From assembly GCF_947503125.1 (NCBI RefSeq), contig NZ_CANNCR010000015.1, forward strand, positions 28,788-92,787: 64,000 nucleotides of DNA, read 5' to 3'. A program made the position numbers and the translations under genes. The notes beneath the pieces are model-generated. The model did no database searches. It had not been told where the DNA came from and was given only the letters and a program-made list of their open reading frames with translations. Positions 52,758 through 60,255 of the stretch are shown here, piece by piece. Position 1 is the stretch's first letter; each line of letters begins with the position of its first letter. This stretch comes from an uncultured Metabacillus sp. (GTDB taxonomy: Bacteria; Bacillota; Bacilli; Bacillales; Bacillaceae).

Positions 52758-52782
52758 AAAAATCCGCTTATGCGGATTTTTT
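52756..52782 (+). terminator. terminator after the ypzA-like gene
   Basis: AAAAATCCGC / GCGGATTTTTT, 4-nt loop, directly after the stop. Confidence 0.85.
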
Positions 52783-52812
52783 ATTGGTTATCCAATTTAT
52801 TATAAAGACATT

Positions 52813-52989
52813 TTAAGATAATTTTTCTCCAACCTCTTTTATCTTCTGGCCTACTGTGCATTGATTAATGCAAAAGGAATGGGCAAATCGCTTCCCATAT
52901 TCTTCGCGGAAATGCTTCTTTAATAAACAATTAACACAATAAGTATCTAATATTTCGCTTAATTCTTGCAATGTTTGTTTTTTATTCAT
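52813..52989 (-). CDS. ypeQ: zinc-finger protein YpeQ
   Basis: 58 residues from ATG 52989 (MNKKQTLQELSEILDTYCVN) behind GAGGAAG. Zinc ligands CVNCLLKKHF and HSFCINQC fit the C2HC-type finger of the Firmicutes YpeQ group. The start overlaps the ypeP end by 8 bp, indicating coupled translation. Possible nucleic-acid-binding partner of YpeP; that is inference. Confidence 0.75.
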   Translation of the reverse strand: MNKKQTLQELSEILDTYCVNCLLKKHFREEYGKRFAHSFCINQCTVGQKIKEVGEKLS

Positions 52990-53659
52990 TTTCGCCAACT
53001 TCCTCATTTATAATCATTTTACTGTTTATTTGGGTACCGCTCATTGCTTGGGTTGCAAGACGATCTGCTTCACTGTTCTCTTTCCTCGAAACTGCTTCAT
53101 ACTCAGGCATGATATGAAGCTTTTTAAGTTTATCTTCAATACGATCAAGCCAAATGGTGAACTCTTCCTCATAGCACGGCCATTCTCCAGCTAGTTGTTT
53201 CAAGACAACCTGTGAGTCACCTTTAAAAACGATTTTCTGTCTGATCATACCATTCTCTTCAAGAGCATTTACTAAATAGTAAAAGGCTGCATACTCTGCT
53301 TCATTATTAGAGGTTAACTCCTCTGCCCTTTCATTCAAGCGGATACGGTAACGGCTGCCGTTTTGAGTATAATAAATGACAGCACCAAACCCAGCCAATT
53401 TTGACTGTTTATGATAACCGCCATCAAAATAAGCGACAATATCATGGGGTTCGTCCTTAACTATATCTTTTAAACGCTTTAATTCCTTTAATGTCCATGT
53501 TTGCCCGTCTTCAGATATAAAAGTAAGCTGTTTTACTCGTCCAGTTTGTAAAAAATCTTCTGCGAAAACGATCGTTTCGTCTAAGGGTAAATAATCTGTC
53601 GAAAGAATCGCCTGCAGTTTTCTTTTCGTTTGGTAGGTCCAATCAATTTTATACTTCAA
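52982..53659 (-). CDS. ypeP: RNase H-like protein YpeP
   Basis: 225 residues from TTG 53659 (GGAG at 8 nt); a GTG three codons upstream overlaps the ribosome binding site. The N-terminal 75 residues are a separate small domain. Then a ribonuclease HI-type fold with all four carboxylates: YFDGGY, NNEAEY, FKGDSQ and SEADRLA. Catalytic competence is therefore likely, on RNA/DNA hybrids. It diverges from a second RNase H-like gene, ypdQ. Confidence 0.83.
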   Translation of the reverse strand: MKYKIDWTYQTKRKLQAILSTDYLPLDETIVFAEDFLQTGRVKQLTFISEDGQTWTLKELKRLKDIVKDEPHDIVAYFDGGYHKQSKLAGFGAVIYYTQNGSRYRIRLNERAEELTSNNEAEYAAFYYLVNALEENGMIRQKIVFKGDSQVVLKQLAGEWPCYEEEFTIWLDRIEDKLKKLHIMPEYEAVSRKENSEADRLATQAMSGTQINSKMIINEEVGENE

Positions 53660-53991
53660 AGGCTTCACTCCTGAATATTGGTAAGTCCGTTTCCAATCTT
53701 TTTTATCAAAGCTTCTTCTAAAAGCAAATTTTTCCTATAAACCTGTTGATTAAAATTACTTTCTATTTAATAATGTTATCAATGTGCTATAATCGTATTC
53801 GATTTCTCGTTATTTTCGTTTACCTCTGTATAATCAAAGTCTTTTATTCATCGTATTATCATGTAAGCCAATGTATCCTATTTTATCATCGTTTATCTTT
53901 TTATTAAAGCTAATACTGCTGCGGTAACGACAGGCAAAATTTTCAGAACCCATATAAAACCATAATGAATAAGTTTGGAGGTTTTGATTTT
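53660..53991. other. divergent promoter region of ypeP and ypdQ
   Basis: About 330 bp, AT-rich. A TATAAT at 53791-53796 could serve ypdQ or an antisense start, but no well-spaced -35 is seen. No supported gene. Confidence 0.4.
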
Positions 53992-54378
53992 ATGATTGAG
54001 GTATATGTAGATGGCGCAAGTGCAGGCGACCCTGGCTTATCAGGTGCTGGAATCTTTATTAAAGGACACGGGAAAGCAGAGCAATATTCCATTCCTCTAG
54101 GAATGATGACAAATCATGAAGCCGAATATCACGCCCTAATTAAAGGATTGGAAATTTGCATTGAGAAGGGGTATCAGGTGGTATCCTTTCGTACAGATTC
54201 ACAGCTTGTTGACCGCGCTATTGAAAAACAATTTGTTAAAAACGTCTCATACATTCCGCTTTTGGAGCGTGTTATGGAATTAATGGAACAATTTGATCTA
54301 TTCTTCATTAAATGGATTCCAAGCAAAGAGAATAAAGTTGCCGATCAGCTGGCAAAAAACGCAATTTTAAAACAGTAA
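53992..54378 (+). CDS. ypdQ: RNase HI-like protein YpdQ
   Basis: 128 residues from ATG 53992 behind TTTGGAGG; a longer frame starts 9 codons earlier over that site. Compact RNase HI fold, catalytic set YVDGAS, NHEAEY, RTDSQ and NKVADQLA. Lacks the basic handle loop of E. coli RNase HI. Family members of this short Bacillus type have weak or unproven activity. The transporter gene follows 27 bp downstream. Confidence 0.83.
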   Translation: MIEVYVDGASAGDPGLSGAGIFIKGHGKAEQYSIPLGMMTNHEAEYHALIKGLEICIEKGYQVVSFRTDSQLVDRAIEKQFVKNVSYIPLLERVMELMEQFDLFFIKWIPSKENKVADQLAKNAILKQ

Positions 54379-54405
54379 AATGATTATAGAAAGAGAAGAA
54401 AAAAT

Positions 54406-55314
54406 ATGCAGAAAAGCACTTTAGCGGATTTAAGTTTATTATTTGTAGCATTTATTTGGGGTTCAACTTTTGTTATTGTCCAGAATGCGATTCAATTCCT
54501 TCCCCCCCATTTATTTAATGGTATTCGCTTTTTACTCGCGGCATGCGTTTTAACTCTTTTTATTAAAAAGACTTATACAAAAGCATGGTCGAAAGAATTA
54601 ATAAAAGCAGGTATGTTTTTAGGAATCTTTTTATTTTTAGGGTATGCATTTCAAACAATCGGATTATTGTATACCACATCTTCAAAGACCGGTTTTATTA
54701 CAGGGTTGAGCGTAATGATTGTACCATTTTTATCCATATGTATTTTAAAAGAAAAGCCAAGAAGAATTGTTTTTTTTAGTGCTTTGATTGGAATAATTGG
54801 ACTTTTCCTGTTGACCTTGGGAGATTTGGCAGGGATCAATATTGGTGATCTCCTTGTTTTGTTTTGTGCGATTGCTTTTGCCCTTCATATTGTATTTACA
54901 GGTAAATTTTCGAACAAATATGAGCCATTGCAATTAACAATTATGCAGTTAATAACTGTTTCTCTATTAAGCTTTGTCAGTTCATTACTTTTTGAAAAAG
55001 CATCTCTATCGTTTTATGATTTTTTCAATAAAGAGGTTATTAGTGCCTTACTGATTACCTCCATATTTGCAACGGCCCTTGCCTTTTTGATCCAGACGAA
55101 ATTTCAACAGTTTACAACTGCTGCAAGGGTTGCTCTTATTTTTGCAATGGAGCCTGTATTCGCTGCACTGACCGCATTTATAGTTCTCAATGAGCGGCTA
55201 AATGGAGCTGCCTTAATTGGATGTTTGCTTATCTTTATTGCAATGATTTTAACTGAAATGCCAAGTGTTCAGAAAATCAAAAGGGCAAACACAGAGCAAA
55301 AGCATGAAATGTAA
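54406..55314 (+). CDS. EamA-family (DMT) transporter
   Basis: 302 residues, ten membrane helices in two repeats; LLFVAFIWGSTFVIVQNAIQ and GIRFLLAACVLTLFIKK begin the first EamA repeat, VALIFAMEPVFAALTAFIVL closes the second. Probable exporter of amino acids or metabolites. Follows ypdQ by 27 bp, likely the same transcript. Different branch from RarD-type YojE at 8.3 kb. Confidence 0.85.
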   Translation: MQKSTLADLSLLFVAFIWGSTFVIVQNAIQFLPPHLFNGIRFLLAACVLTLFIKKTYTKAWSKELIKAGMFLGIFLFLGYAFQTIGLLYTTSSKTGFITGLSVMIVPFLSICILKEKPRRIVFFSALIGIIGLFLLTLGDLAGINIGDLLVLFCAIAFALHIVFTGKFSNKYEPLQLTIMQLITVSLLSFVSSLLFEKASLSFYDFFNKEVISALLITSIFATALAFLIQTKFQQFTTAARVALIFAMEPVFAALTAFIVLNERLNGAALIGCLLIFIAMILTEMPSVQKIKRANTEQKHEM

Positions 55315-55315
55315 T

Positions 55316-55338
55316 GCTCGGTTATTCCGAGCTTTTTT
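55316..55338 (+). terminator. terminator after the EamA gene
   Basis: GCTCGG / CCGAGC, 5-nt loop, T6; it directly follows the stop and touches the stop of the convergent gene. Confidence 0.85.
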
Positions 55339-55612
55339 AGATTAAGTTTAAATTTTCTACAAAATTGAATGCTTGTTTCCTATTCTGAATGGCTTCTTTT
55401 TTAAAGCTTTCTAATAAGGAAATGTAAAAAGCGCCATCAAACTCCTTTTGAATTTTTAAGGTAAGCTCAATTGCAATAATTGCAATTTCATCGGTTGTTT
55501 CTGTATAATACTGGCCAAATTGAATAAAACCGGTTGCATCCTCTCCGAATATAAATCCTTTGTGTGTTAGGTACTCAAGATAATCTGTGACTGTTTTCAC
55601 CGTTTTTGTCAA
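55337..55612 (-). CDS. 91-aa hypothetical protein
   Basis: TKTVKTVTDYLEYLTHKGFI, ending KKEAIQNRKQAFNFVENLNL. Helical, soluble. The frame reaches 55678, but the TTG at 55612 has the best upstream site (AAGGATGGG at 7 nt); ATG 55624 and ATG 55678 are alternatives. Not recognised. Confidence 0.55.
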   Translation of the reverse strand: MTKTVKTVTDYLEYLTHKGFIFGEDATGFIQFGQYYTETTDEIAIIAIELTLKIQKEFDGAFYISLLESFKKEAIQNRKQAFNFVENLNLI

Positions 55613-55763
55613 GTTGATACCCATCCTTACTTTTTCAATATATAGATTATGATAGCGAAAATTGTCGATAAATTCCATTGTTTTTTTGAAAGATTCAAAT
55701 TTCTGCTTGATACATAAGTATCAAACAGAAATGGCAATAATACAAATGGAGGTGAACTTAATT

Positions 55764-55904
55764 ATGAGCAGTAAAAAAAGAGGGAATAATCGCGGTCAAA
55801 TCGCACCAAGCGTAAATCCTCAAGGACATGGAGAAGATGTAGAATTTTCAACTGAACCTAAAAGCAAGCTGGAAAATGCAGCGAAAAAGAAAAATACAAA
55901 ATAA
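55764..55904 (+). CDS. sspL: small acid-soluble spore protein SspL
   Basis: 46 residues from ATG 55764 behind AATGGAGGTGAACTTAATT. MSSKKRGNNRGQIAPSVNPQ, then PKSKLENAAKKKNTK at the end, matching the SspL pattern (VTPQG near the start, ...AKKSNTK end). Forespore-specific minor SASP. In B. subtilis sspL is in this same ypd-ype neighbourhood. The longer frame upstream lacks a ribosome binding site. Confidence 0.8.
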   Translation: MSSKKRGNNRGQIAPSVNPQGHGEDVEFSTEPKSKLENAAKKKNTK

Positions 55905-55909
55905 AATCC

Positions 55910-56000
55910 GAGGGTCAGACCACACAAACTCAATATATAGGACTTCTGAATTAGCTAGTAAACCCATATATTAGTATTGATTCGTGGTTTCAGACCCTCT
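55910..56000. repeat. GGGTCAGACC palindromic element, diverged copy
   Basis: Left GAGGGTCAGACCACACAAAC, core CAATATATAGG / CCCATATATTAGTATTG, right GTGGTTTCAGACCCTC then TTT. Same core as the 42763 element but without GGCTGTCTC ends. Placed between sspL (+) and the phosphoesterase gene (-). Confidence 0.7.
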
Positions 56001-56007
56001 TTCAGTT

Positions 56008-57195
56008 TTAATGATTTATTGGCAACGGATCAATGCTTTGATCATTCGCTGTTAAATCAATTCCATAATCCTTCGCAAAAACCATATGGGTTTCAACTAA
56101 TACCCCTTCCTTGTTTTCATCTAGGTTAAATACTCTTGCCCCACGCAGCCTATTGCGTTCAGCACCTGGAAGGCCGTATGTTCCGAAGCCTGTGTTTCCG
56201 GCATATCCAAGCAAAATTCCATAATAATTTCCGCAATAAGTGTTTATATGATCGTGTCCACAGAATACACCTTTAACGTCACCACGATCTAACATGGCAG
56301 AAAACAATCCTCCGTTTACCGGTCCAGGACATTCATCTTCATTTCTTTCACCTACAATATTATGTTTTACCACAGCGAGTTCATGATTTTCCTGCGTTCT
56401 GCTATCTACGCTGCCAAACCACATAAAACGGTGTTCCCATAGAGGGATATGAATGAATACGAGTGAAGGCACTTTATACCCATATTGCCTCTCAATTTTT
56501 TTGGACTTTTCATAATACCAATTTACTTGGTTAAAACGGAGCCAATCCCATGTCGGATATCCTTTAAAATCTTGTCCGGCGATTTGTTCAGGTGCATATC
56601 TTCCACTATCAAGCAGCCAAAGGTTAAATGCGGCTTGATTCCCGTTTGATTTCTTGATTAAAAGGTTCATATTCCCTGTACCAGTAAGGCCCTTTTCACC
56701 AGGCTCATTCATATTATGCTTATACTTCATATAGAAGTTTAGCATGTCATCCTCATCCATCCCGCTTTTTGGGGTTGAATCCTCATCATGATTTCCGAAG
56801 GTAACCGCCCATTTAATTCTTCTCTTTTCCATTGGCTGGACGACATTGTTCAACGCTTGTTTCATTTCAAGTTCTGTATCACAGCCCCCTGTAATATTGT
56901 CACCATTAAGAACAACAAAATCAGGTTTCTCAGAGTCAAGTACCTTCTCCATCAGTTCGAGTGTTCTGCGATCAATTCGTTCATCATCTTGTGTGTCATT
57001 AAATTGAACAATTTTAAATTTTCCATTTTTGTTAAATTGAAGCTTGGCTTCTTCACGTTTCTCAGCATGTACTTTGTTTGTAAACAAATCTCCTGGGAGC
57101 CCAGTTGACGCCAGCGTTAATGCAAGCGTGCTTATTCCTCCTATTTTGATAAAGCTCCTTCTGTCTAATCCTTTGTTTTGATCCTTGGTACTCAT
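56008..57195 (-). CDS. Tat-exported calcineurin-like metallophosphoesterase
   Basis: 395 residues from ATG 57195 behind ATGGAGGTCGCAGTG. Twin-arginine signal DRRSFIKIGG at residues 11-20 with a hydrophobic stretch and AxA-like VHAE end. Metallophosphoesterase motifs: FNDTQDD, VLNGDNITGG, TFGNHDED, HIPLWEH and CGHDHIN. Resembles the DCR2/purple-acid-phosphatase-like phosphodiesterase group. Folded and metal-loaded before export, acting outside on phosphate esters. Divergent from a DeoR-type regulator. Confidence 0.85.
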   Translation of the reverse strand: MSTKDQNKGLDRRSFIKIGGISTLALTLASTGLPGDLFTNKVHAEKREEAKLQFNKNGKFKIVQFNDTQDDERIDRRTLELMEKVLDSEKPDFVVLNGDNITGGCDTELEMKQALNNVVQPMEKRRIKWAVTFGNHDEDSTPKSGMDEDDMLNFYMKYKHNMNEPGEKGLTGTGNMNLLIKKSNGNQAAFNLWLLDSGRYAPEQIAGQDFKGYPTWDWLRFNQVNWYYEKSKKIERQYGYKVPSLVFIHIPLWEHRFMWFGSVDSRTQENHELAVVKHNIVGERNEDECPGPVNGGLFSAMLDRGDVKGVFCGHDHINTYCGNYYGILLGYAGNTGFGTYGLPGAERNRLRGARVFNLDENKEGVLVETHMVFAKDYGIDLTANDQSIDPLPINH

Positions 57196-57588
57196 CACTG
57201 CGACCTCCATTTTCAATTAATAGGGGAAAACTGCAAATGAATTTAAAAATGATTATAACTTCCTATGTCCCCTTATCTACTTTTACATTTTAGAATAATA
57301 TTATTGATAGATTATTAATGATGGGAGAAATATTCGTTAAAAAAACAAAGAAAAATCAAAATGCAAAATAAATTAACAAGTCTTATAATCGTAAAAGATA
57401 AGAGAATATACCCACCTTATTACAGGTCTAAAGATAGGTAAAAAGGTTGCTTTTTACTTTTGTTTTGTCTATCTATTTTTGTTAAATTTACAAATCTTAA
57501 TATATTCGTTGCCGATTTTTTATATTCGTTTCTTATAATAAGTTATTACAAAACAACTCTGGATACATGATATCAATGGAGGGACGAT
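57196..57588. other. phosphoesterase-DeoR divergent intergenic region
   Basis: About 393 bp and very AT-rich. Several TATATTCG/TATTCGTT repeats (near 57500-57532) lie close to the regulator gene and could be operator half-sites. No gene or hairpin stands out. Confidence 0.4.
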
Positions 57589-58389
57589 ATGAATATGTCT
57601 TTACATTCAGAAAGATATAGAGCGATCATGAGAGAGCTTGAGCTTAAAAATAAGATACGAGTCGTTGACCTTGCAGAAAAATTAAACGTAACACCGGAAA
57701 CAATACGAAAAGATTTAAGTGCACTTGAGGAAAAAAAGAAATTACGCCGCATTCATGGCGGTGCTGTTCAATATATTGGATTAATAAAGGAACATCATTT
57801 TAACAAAAAAATCGGCATCTTTCATTATCAAAAAAAATTAATTGGAGAAGCTGCGGCAAGATACATAATGGATGGTGAGACAATTGCTCTTGATGTAGGG
57901 TCAACAACCTTGCATATTGCGAGTTCGATAAAGAACGTGGAAAATATAACGATTGTGACGAATTCTTTAGCGGCAGCAGAAGTTTTAAATAATCGGTTAG
58001 AAAACCATTTGTTCGATGGTAGAGTGATCGTGCTTGGCGGAACGTCAAATCCGCTGCAGCGTTCAATAAGCGGCACAATTACTAATCAATTATTAGAACA
58101 TTTTTATTTTGATAAAGCTTTTATTTCTTGTGGAGGAATGAACAAAGATGGAATTTTTGATTTCAATATAGATGAAGCCACGGCATCTTCCATTATGATA
58201 AGGAGATCGAAGCAAAATTATGTTGTGGCAGATTCTTCGAAAATAAATCAACGTGCTCTTTTTCAAATTGGATCATTTGCAGAAATTAATTATCTTATAA
58301 CGGATCAGGACGTGCCTTATGACTGGATTATGGATCCAATCATTAAAACTGTCAATTGGATTAACGCTGCTGATATAAGATCTAATTAA
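57589..58389 (+). CDS. DeoR/GlpR-family transcriptional regulator
   Basis: 266 residues. N-terminal HTH: RYRAIMRELELKNKIRVVDL, NVTPETIRKDLSALEEK, LRRIHGGAV. C-terminal sugar-phosphate sensor domain: IALDVGSTTLHIASSI, VTNSLAAAEVL, VVADSSKINQRALF. Such proteins respond to sugar phosphates and often control a neighbouring gene; the divergent phosphoesterase is the obvious candidate. ATG follows TGGAGGGACGAT. Confidence 0.88.
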   Translation: MNMSLHSERYRAIMRELELKNKIRVVDLAEKLNVTPETIRKDLSALEEKKKLRRIHGGAVQYIGLIKEHHFNKKIGIFHYQKKLIGEAAARYIMDGETIALDVGSTTLHIASSIKNVENITIVTNSLAAAEVLNNRLENHLFDGRVIVLGGTSNPLQRSISGTITNQLLEHFYFDKAFISCGGMNKDGIFDFNIDEATASSIMIRRSKQNYVVADSSKINQRALFQIGSFAEINYLITDQDVPYDWIMDPIIKTVNWINAADIRSN

Positions 58390-58456
58390 TTAGCCCGCTC
58401 ATTTTTAAATATGTATTCAAATCTGCGGGGGATTCGTTATCCCCCATCTTACGATC

Positions 58457-59353
58457 TTAAATGGCCTCTCTTACAATGGTGATATTTTTAAGCAAGGTAT
58501 GAACACCTCTTAATTCCAATTCCTTTATCATGGCAAATGCTCGTTCTTCATTTACTCTAAAAATCGCATCTTCTATGATGCACTCCAACGGTGCTTGGCA
58601 GTTAATCGCAGCCAGCTGCCTAGACAAATGAAGCATTTCTAAATCATTTTCGATTTTTGTTTTTTGCCCTTTTGTTAATTCGTTTAAATTTTCTAAGAGA
58701 ACATCGATCGACTTATATTGAACGATAAGCTTATAAGCCGTTTTTTCTCCAATCCCCTTCACTCCCGGATAATTATCACTTGAATCCCCCATTAATGCTT
58801 TTACATCAATAAGCATTTGTGGTTCAATTGCAAATTCTTCGATGAATAAATCCTTTGTATAGTGTTTGTAATTGCCAATTCCCTTTTGAAAAATCAAGAC
58901 ATTAACATGATCATTGAGTAATTGAAGGATATCCCTATCACCTGTTAATATTGTAATGTCCATTTCATGTTCAAATGTTTTTGCAATGGTTCCAATACAA
59001 TCATCCGCTTCAAACCCTTCAATACCCAGGTTGGGGATATCTAACGCGGCCACGACCTCTTTGGCTAAGTCGAATTGAGGCATTAACTCAACCGGTGCTT
59101 CAGGCCGATTTGCCTTATAATCAGTAAATAACTCATTTCGATATGTTTTTGCCCCCATATCCCAACAACATATAACATGGGAAGGCTTCACATAGTCAAT
59201 AGCAGATATTAAATGTTTTAATAGTCCTGTTACTGCATTAGTAGGAATCCCTTTACTATTGATCATAAATTGTCCATATACTGATGTAGCATAAAAAGCC
59301 CGAAATAACAGTGCCATACCATCTACAATTAATAAATGATTATCCTTTTTCAT
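58457..59353 (-). CDS. ypcP: 5'-3' exonuclease / flap endonuclease YpcP
   Basis: 298 residues from ATG 59353 behind AGAGGAGAATGAG. Fold of the polymerase I 5' nuclease: LLIVDGMALLFRAFYA, EAPVELMPQFDLAKEV, IEGFEADDCIGTIAK, LTGDRDILQLL, and the helix-hairpin-helix PGVKGIGEKTAYKLI. All acidic metal residues are visible. It removes RNA primers and flaps alongside PolA. In B. subtilis YpcP lies near ypbR, as here. Confidence 0.9.
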   Translation of the reverse strand: MKKDNHLLIVDGMALLFRAFYATSVYGQFMINSKGIPTNAVTGLLKHLISAIDYVKPSHVICCWDMGAKTYRNELFTDYKANRPEAPVELMPQFDLAKEVVAALDIPNLGIEGFEADDCIGTIAKTFEHEMDITILTGDRDILQLLNDHVNVLIFQKGIGNYKHYTKDLFIEEFAIEPQMLIDVKALMGDSSDNYPGVKGIGEKTAYKLIVQYKSIDVLLENLNELTKGQKTKIENDLEMLHLSRQLAAINCQAPLECIIEDAIFRVNEERAFAMIKELELRGVHTLLKNITIVREAI

Positions 59354-59458
59354 CTCATTCTCCTCTTTAAAAAATACTATTAGTATCATACCATATAATG
59401 GCTACATATTGTTTGGAACTTCGAACCATTACTTTAAACATACAATAACAAAAAAATA

Positions 59459-59494
59459 GGCTGACTCAAAGGATTAGCCCCTTTTAAGTCAGCC
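59459..59494 (-). terminator. GGCTGACTCAAA-type hairpin after the 44-aa gene
   Basis: GGCTGACTCAAAGG / CCTTTTAAGTCAGCC around TTAG; T7 follows on the minus strand. Member of the window-wide repeat family by its end sequence. Confidence 0.7.
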
Positions 59495-59501
59495 AAAAAG
59501 A

Positions 59502-59636
59502 TTAATCTTTCTTTTTATCGCTTAATTTCAATGCTTCATGTTGTGCGTATGAAGCAAATTCATTGTTAAAATCATTCTTTTTCTTTTTGTTATTGTTTCG
59601 CTGTGCATTTGCGTTTCCAAGCTTTGTACGCCCCAT
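59502..59636 (-). CDS. 44-aa basic small protein, spore-protein-like
   Basis: ATG at 59636 behind AAAGGTGTGATTGAA: MGRTKLGNANAQRNNNKKKK, then NDFNNEFASYAQHEALKLSD. The NEFAS segment recalls the cleavage motif of gamma-type SASPs, but the protein is far shorter. Terminated by the hairpin at 59459. Family not certain. Confidence 0.6.
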   Translation of the reverse strand: MGRTKLGNANAQRNNNKKKKNDFNNEFASYAQHEALKLSDKKKD

Positions 59637-59739
59637 TTCAATCACACCTTTCAAAATATAATTCAAGCTTAGCTTTCCACGAAGCGACTTAAATTAAATC
59701 ATTTCAAGGATAAAAGAAAATGGAAAAAACATCAAACTC

Positions 59740-60006
59740 TTATTTGCGATATTTTCTATTTACAAATTCCTGTACCATATCCTTCGTCACTAATCTACGA
59801 GTAGGTACAATTCCTTCAGATGCTAGGCGATTCATTTCTTTTGTTACTTGATTAATTTTATCAATATCAAACGGAAGAGAGTTGACACATAATTGGATCG
59901 CTTCTTCAATAAATGCTTCACGCTTAGCCTCGAGCTTTAAAAATGATTGAATGTGATTATGCTGCTTTTTACTATGCTGCGAAATTGCTTCATGTACATT
60001 ACTCAT
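59740..60006 (-). CDS. ypbS: YpbS family protein
   Basis: 88 residues: MSNVHEAISQHSKKQHNHIQ, helical, then EGIVPTRRLVTKDMVQEFVN. Matches the size and neighbourhood of B. subtilis YpbS, next to the dynamin gene. The start overlaps the end of the upstream Cys-rich gene by 8 bp. Function unknown. Confidence 0.72.
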   Translation of the reverse strand: MSNVHEAISQHSKKQHNHIQSFLKLEAKREAFIEEAIQLCVNSLPFDIDKINQVTKEMNRLASEGIVPTRRLVTKDMVQEFVNRKYRK

Positions 60007-60187
60007 TTTTGTTTCCTCTTTTCTTCATTAACCTTATAACATGATCCTTCGGGTCCCAGCATTGAAACGAATAATTCGGTTTCGTTTCATATTTTAGGCG
60101 TCTGCATAGATACTTCATTTTTCTGTCGATTTTTAACGCTTCAAAATGAATGCAGGTAGCACATACCTGATACGTTTTCGAATCCAT
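59999..60187 (-). CDS. 62-aa four-Cys protein
   Basis: MDSKTYQVCATCIHFEALKI has a CxxC pair and a His; YLCRRLKYE and FQCWDPKDH add two more Cys, so a small zinc or metal site is likely. ATG follows AAAGGAGAGGACGTGC. Translationally coupled to ypbS downstream, and 68 bp after dynA on the same strand. Not identified with confidence. Confidence 0.7.
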   Translation of the reverse strand: MDSKTYQVCATCIHFEALKIDRKMKYLCRRLKYETKPNYSFQCWDPKDHVIRLMKKRGNKNE

Positions 60188-60255
60188 GCACGTCCTCTCC
60201 TTTGACCATGCTACTTCTTATTTCATTTGATTTTACCATATGAACGTATGTTCCA

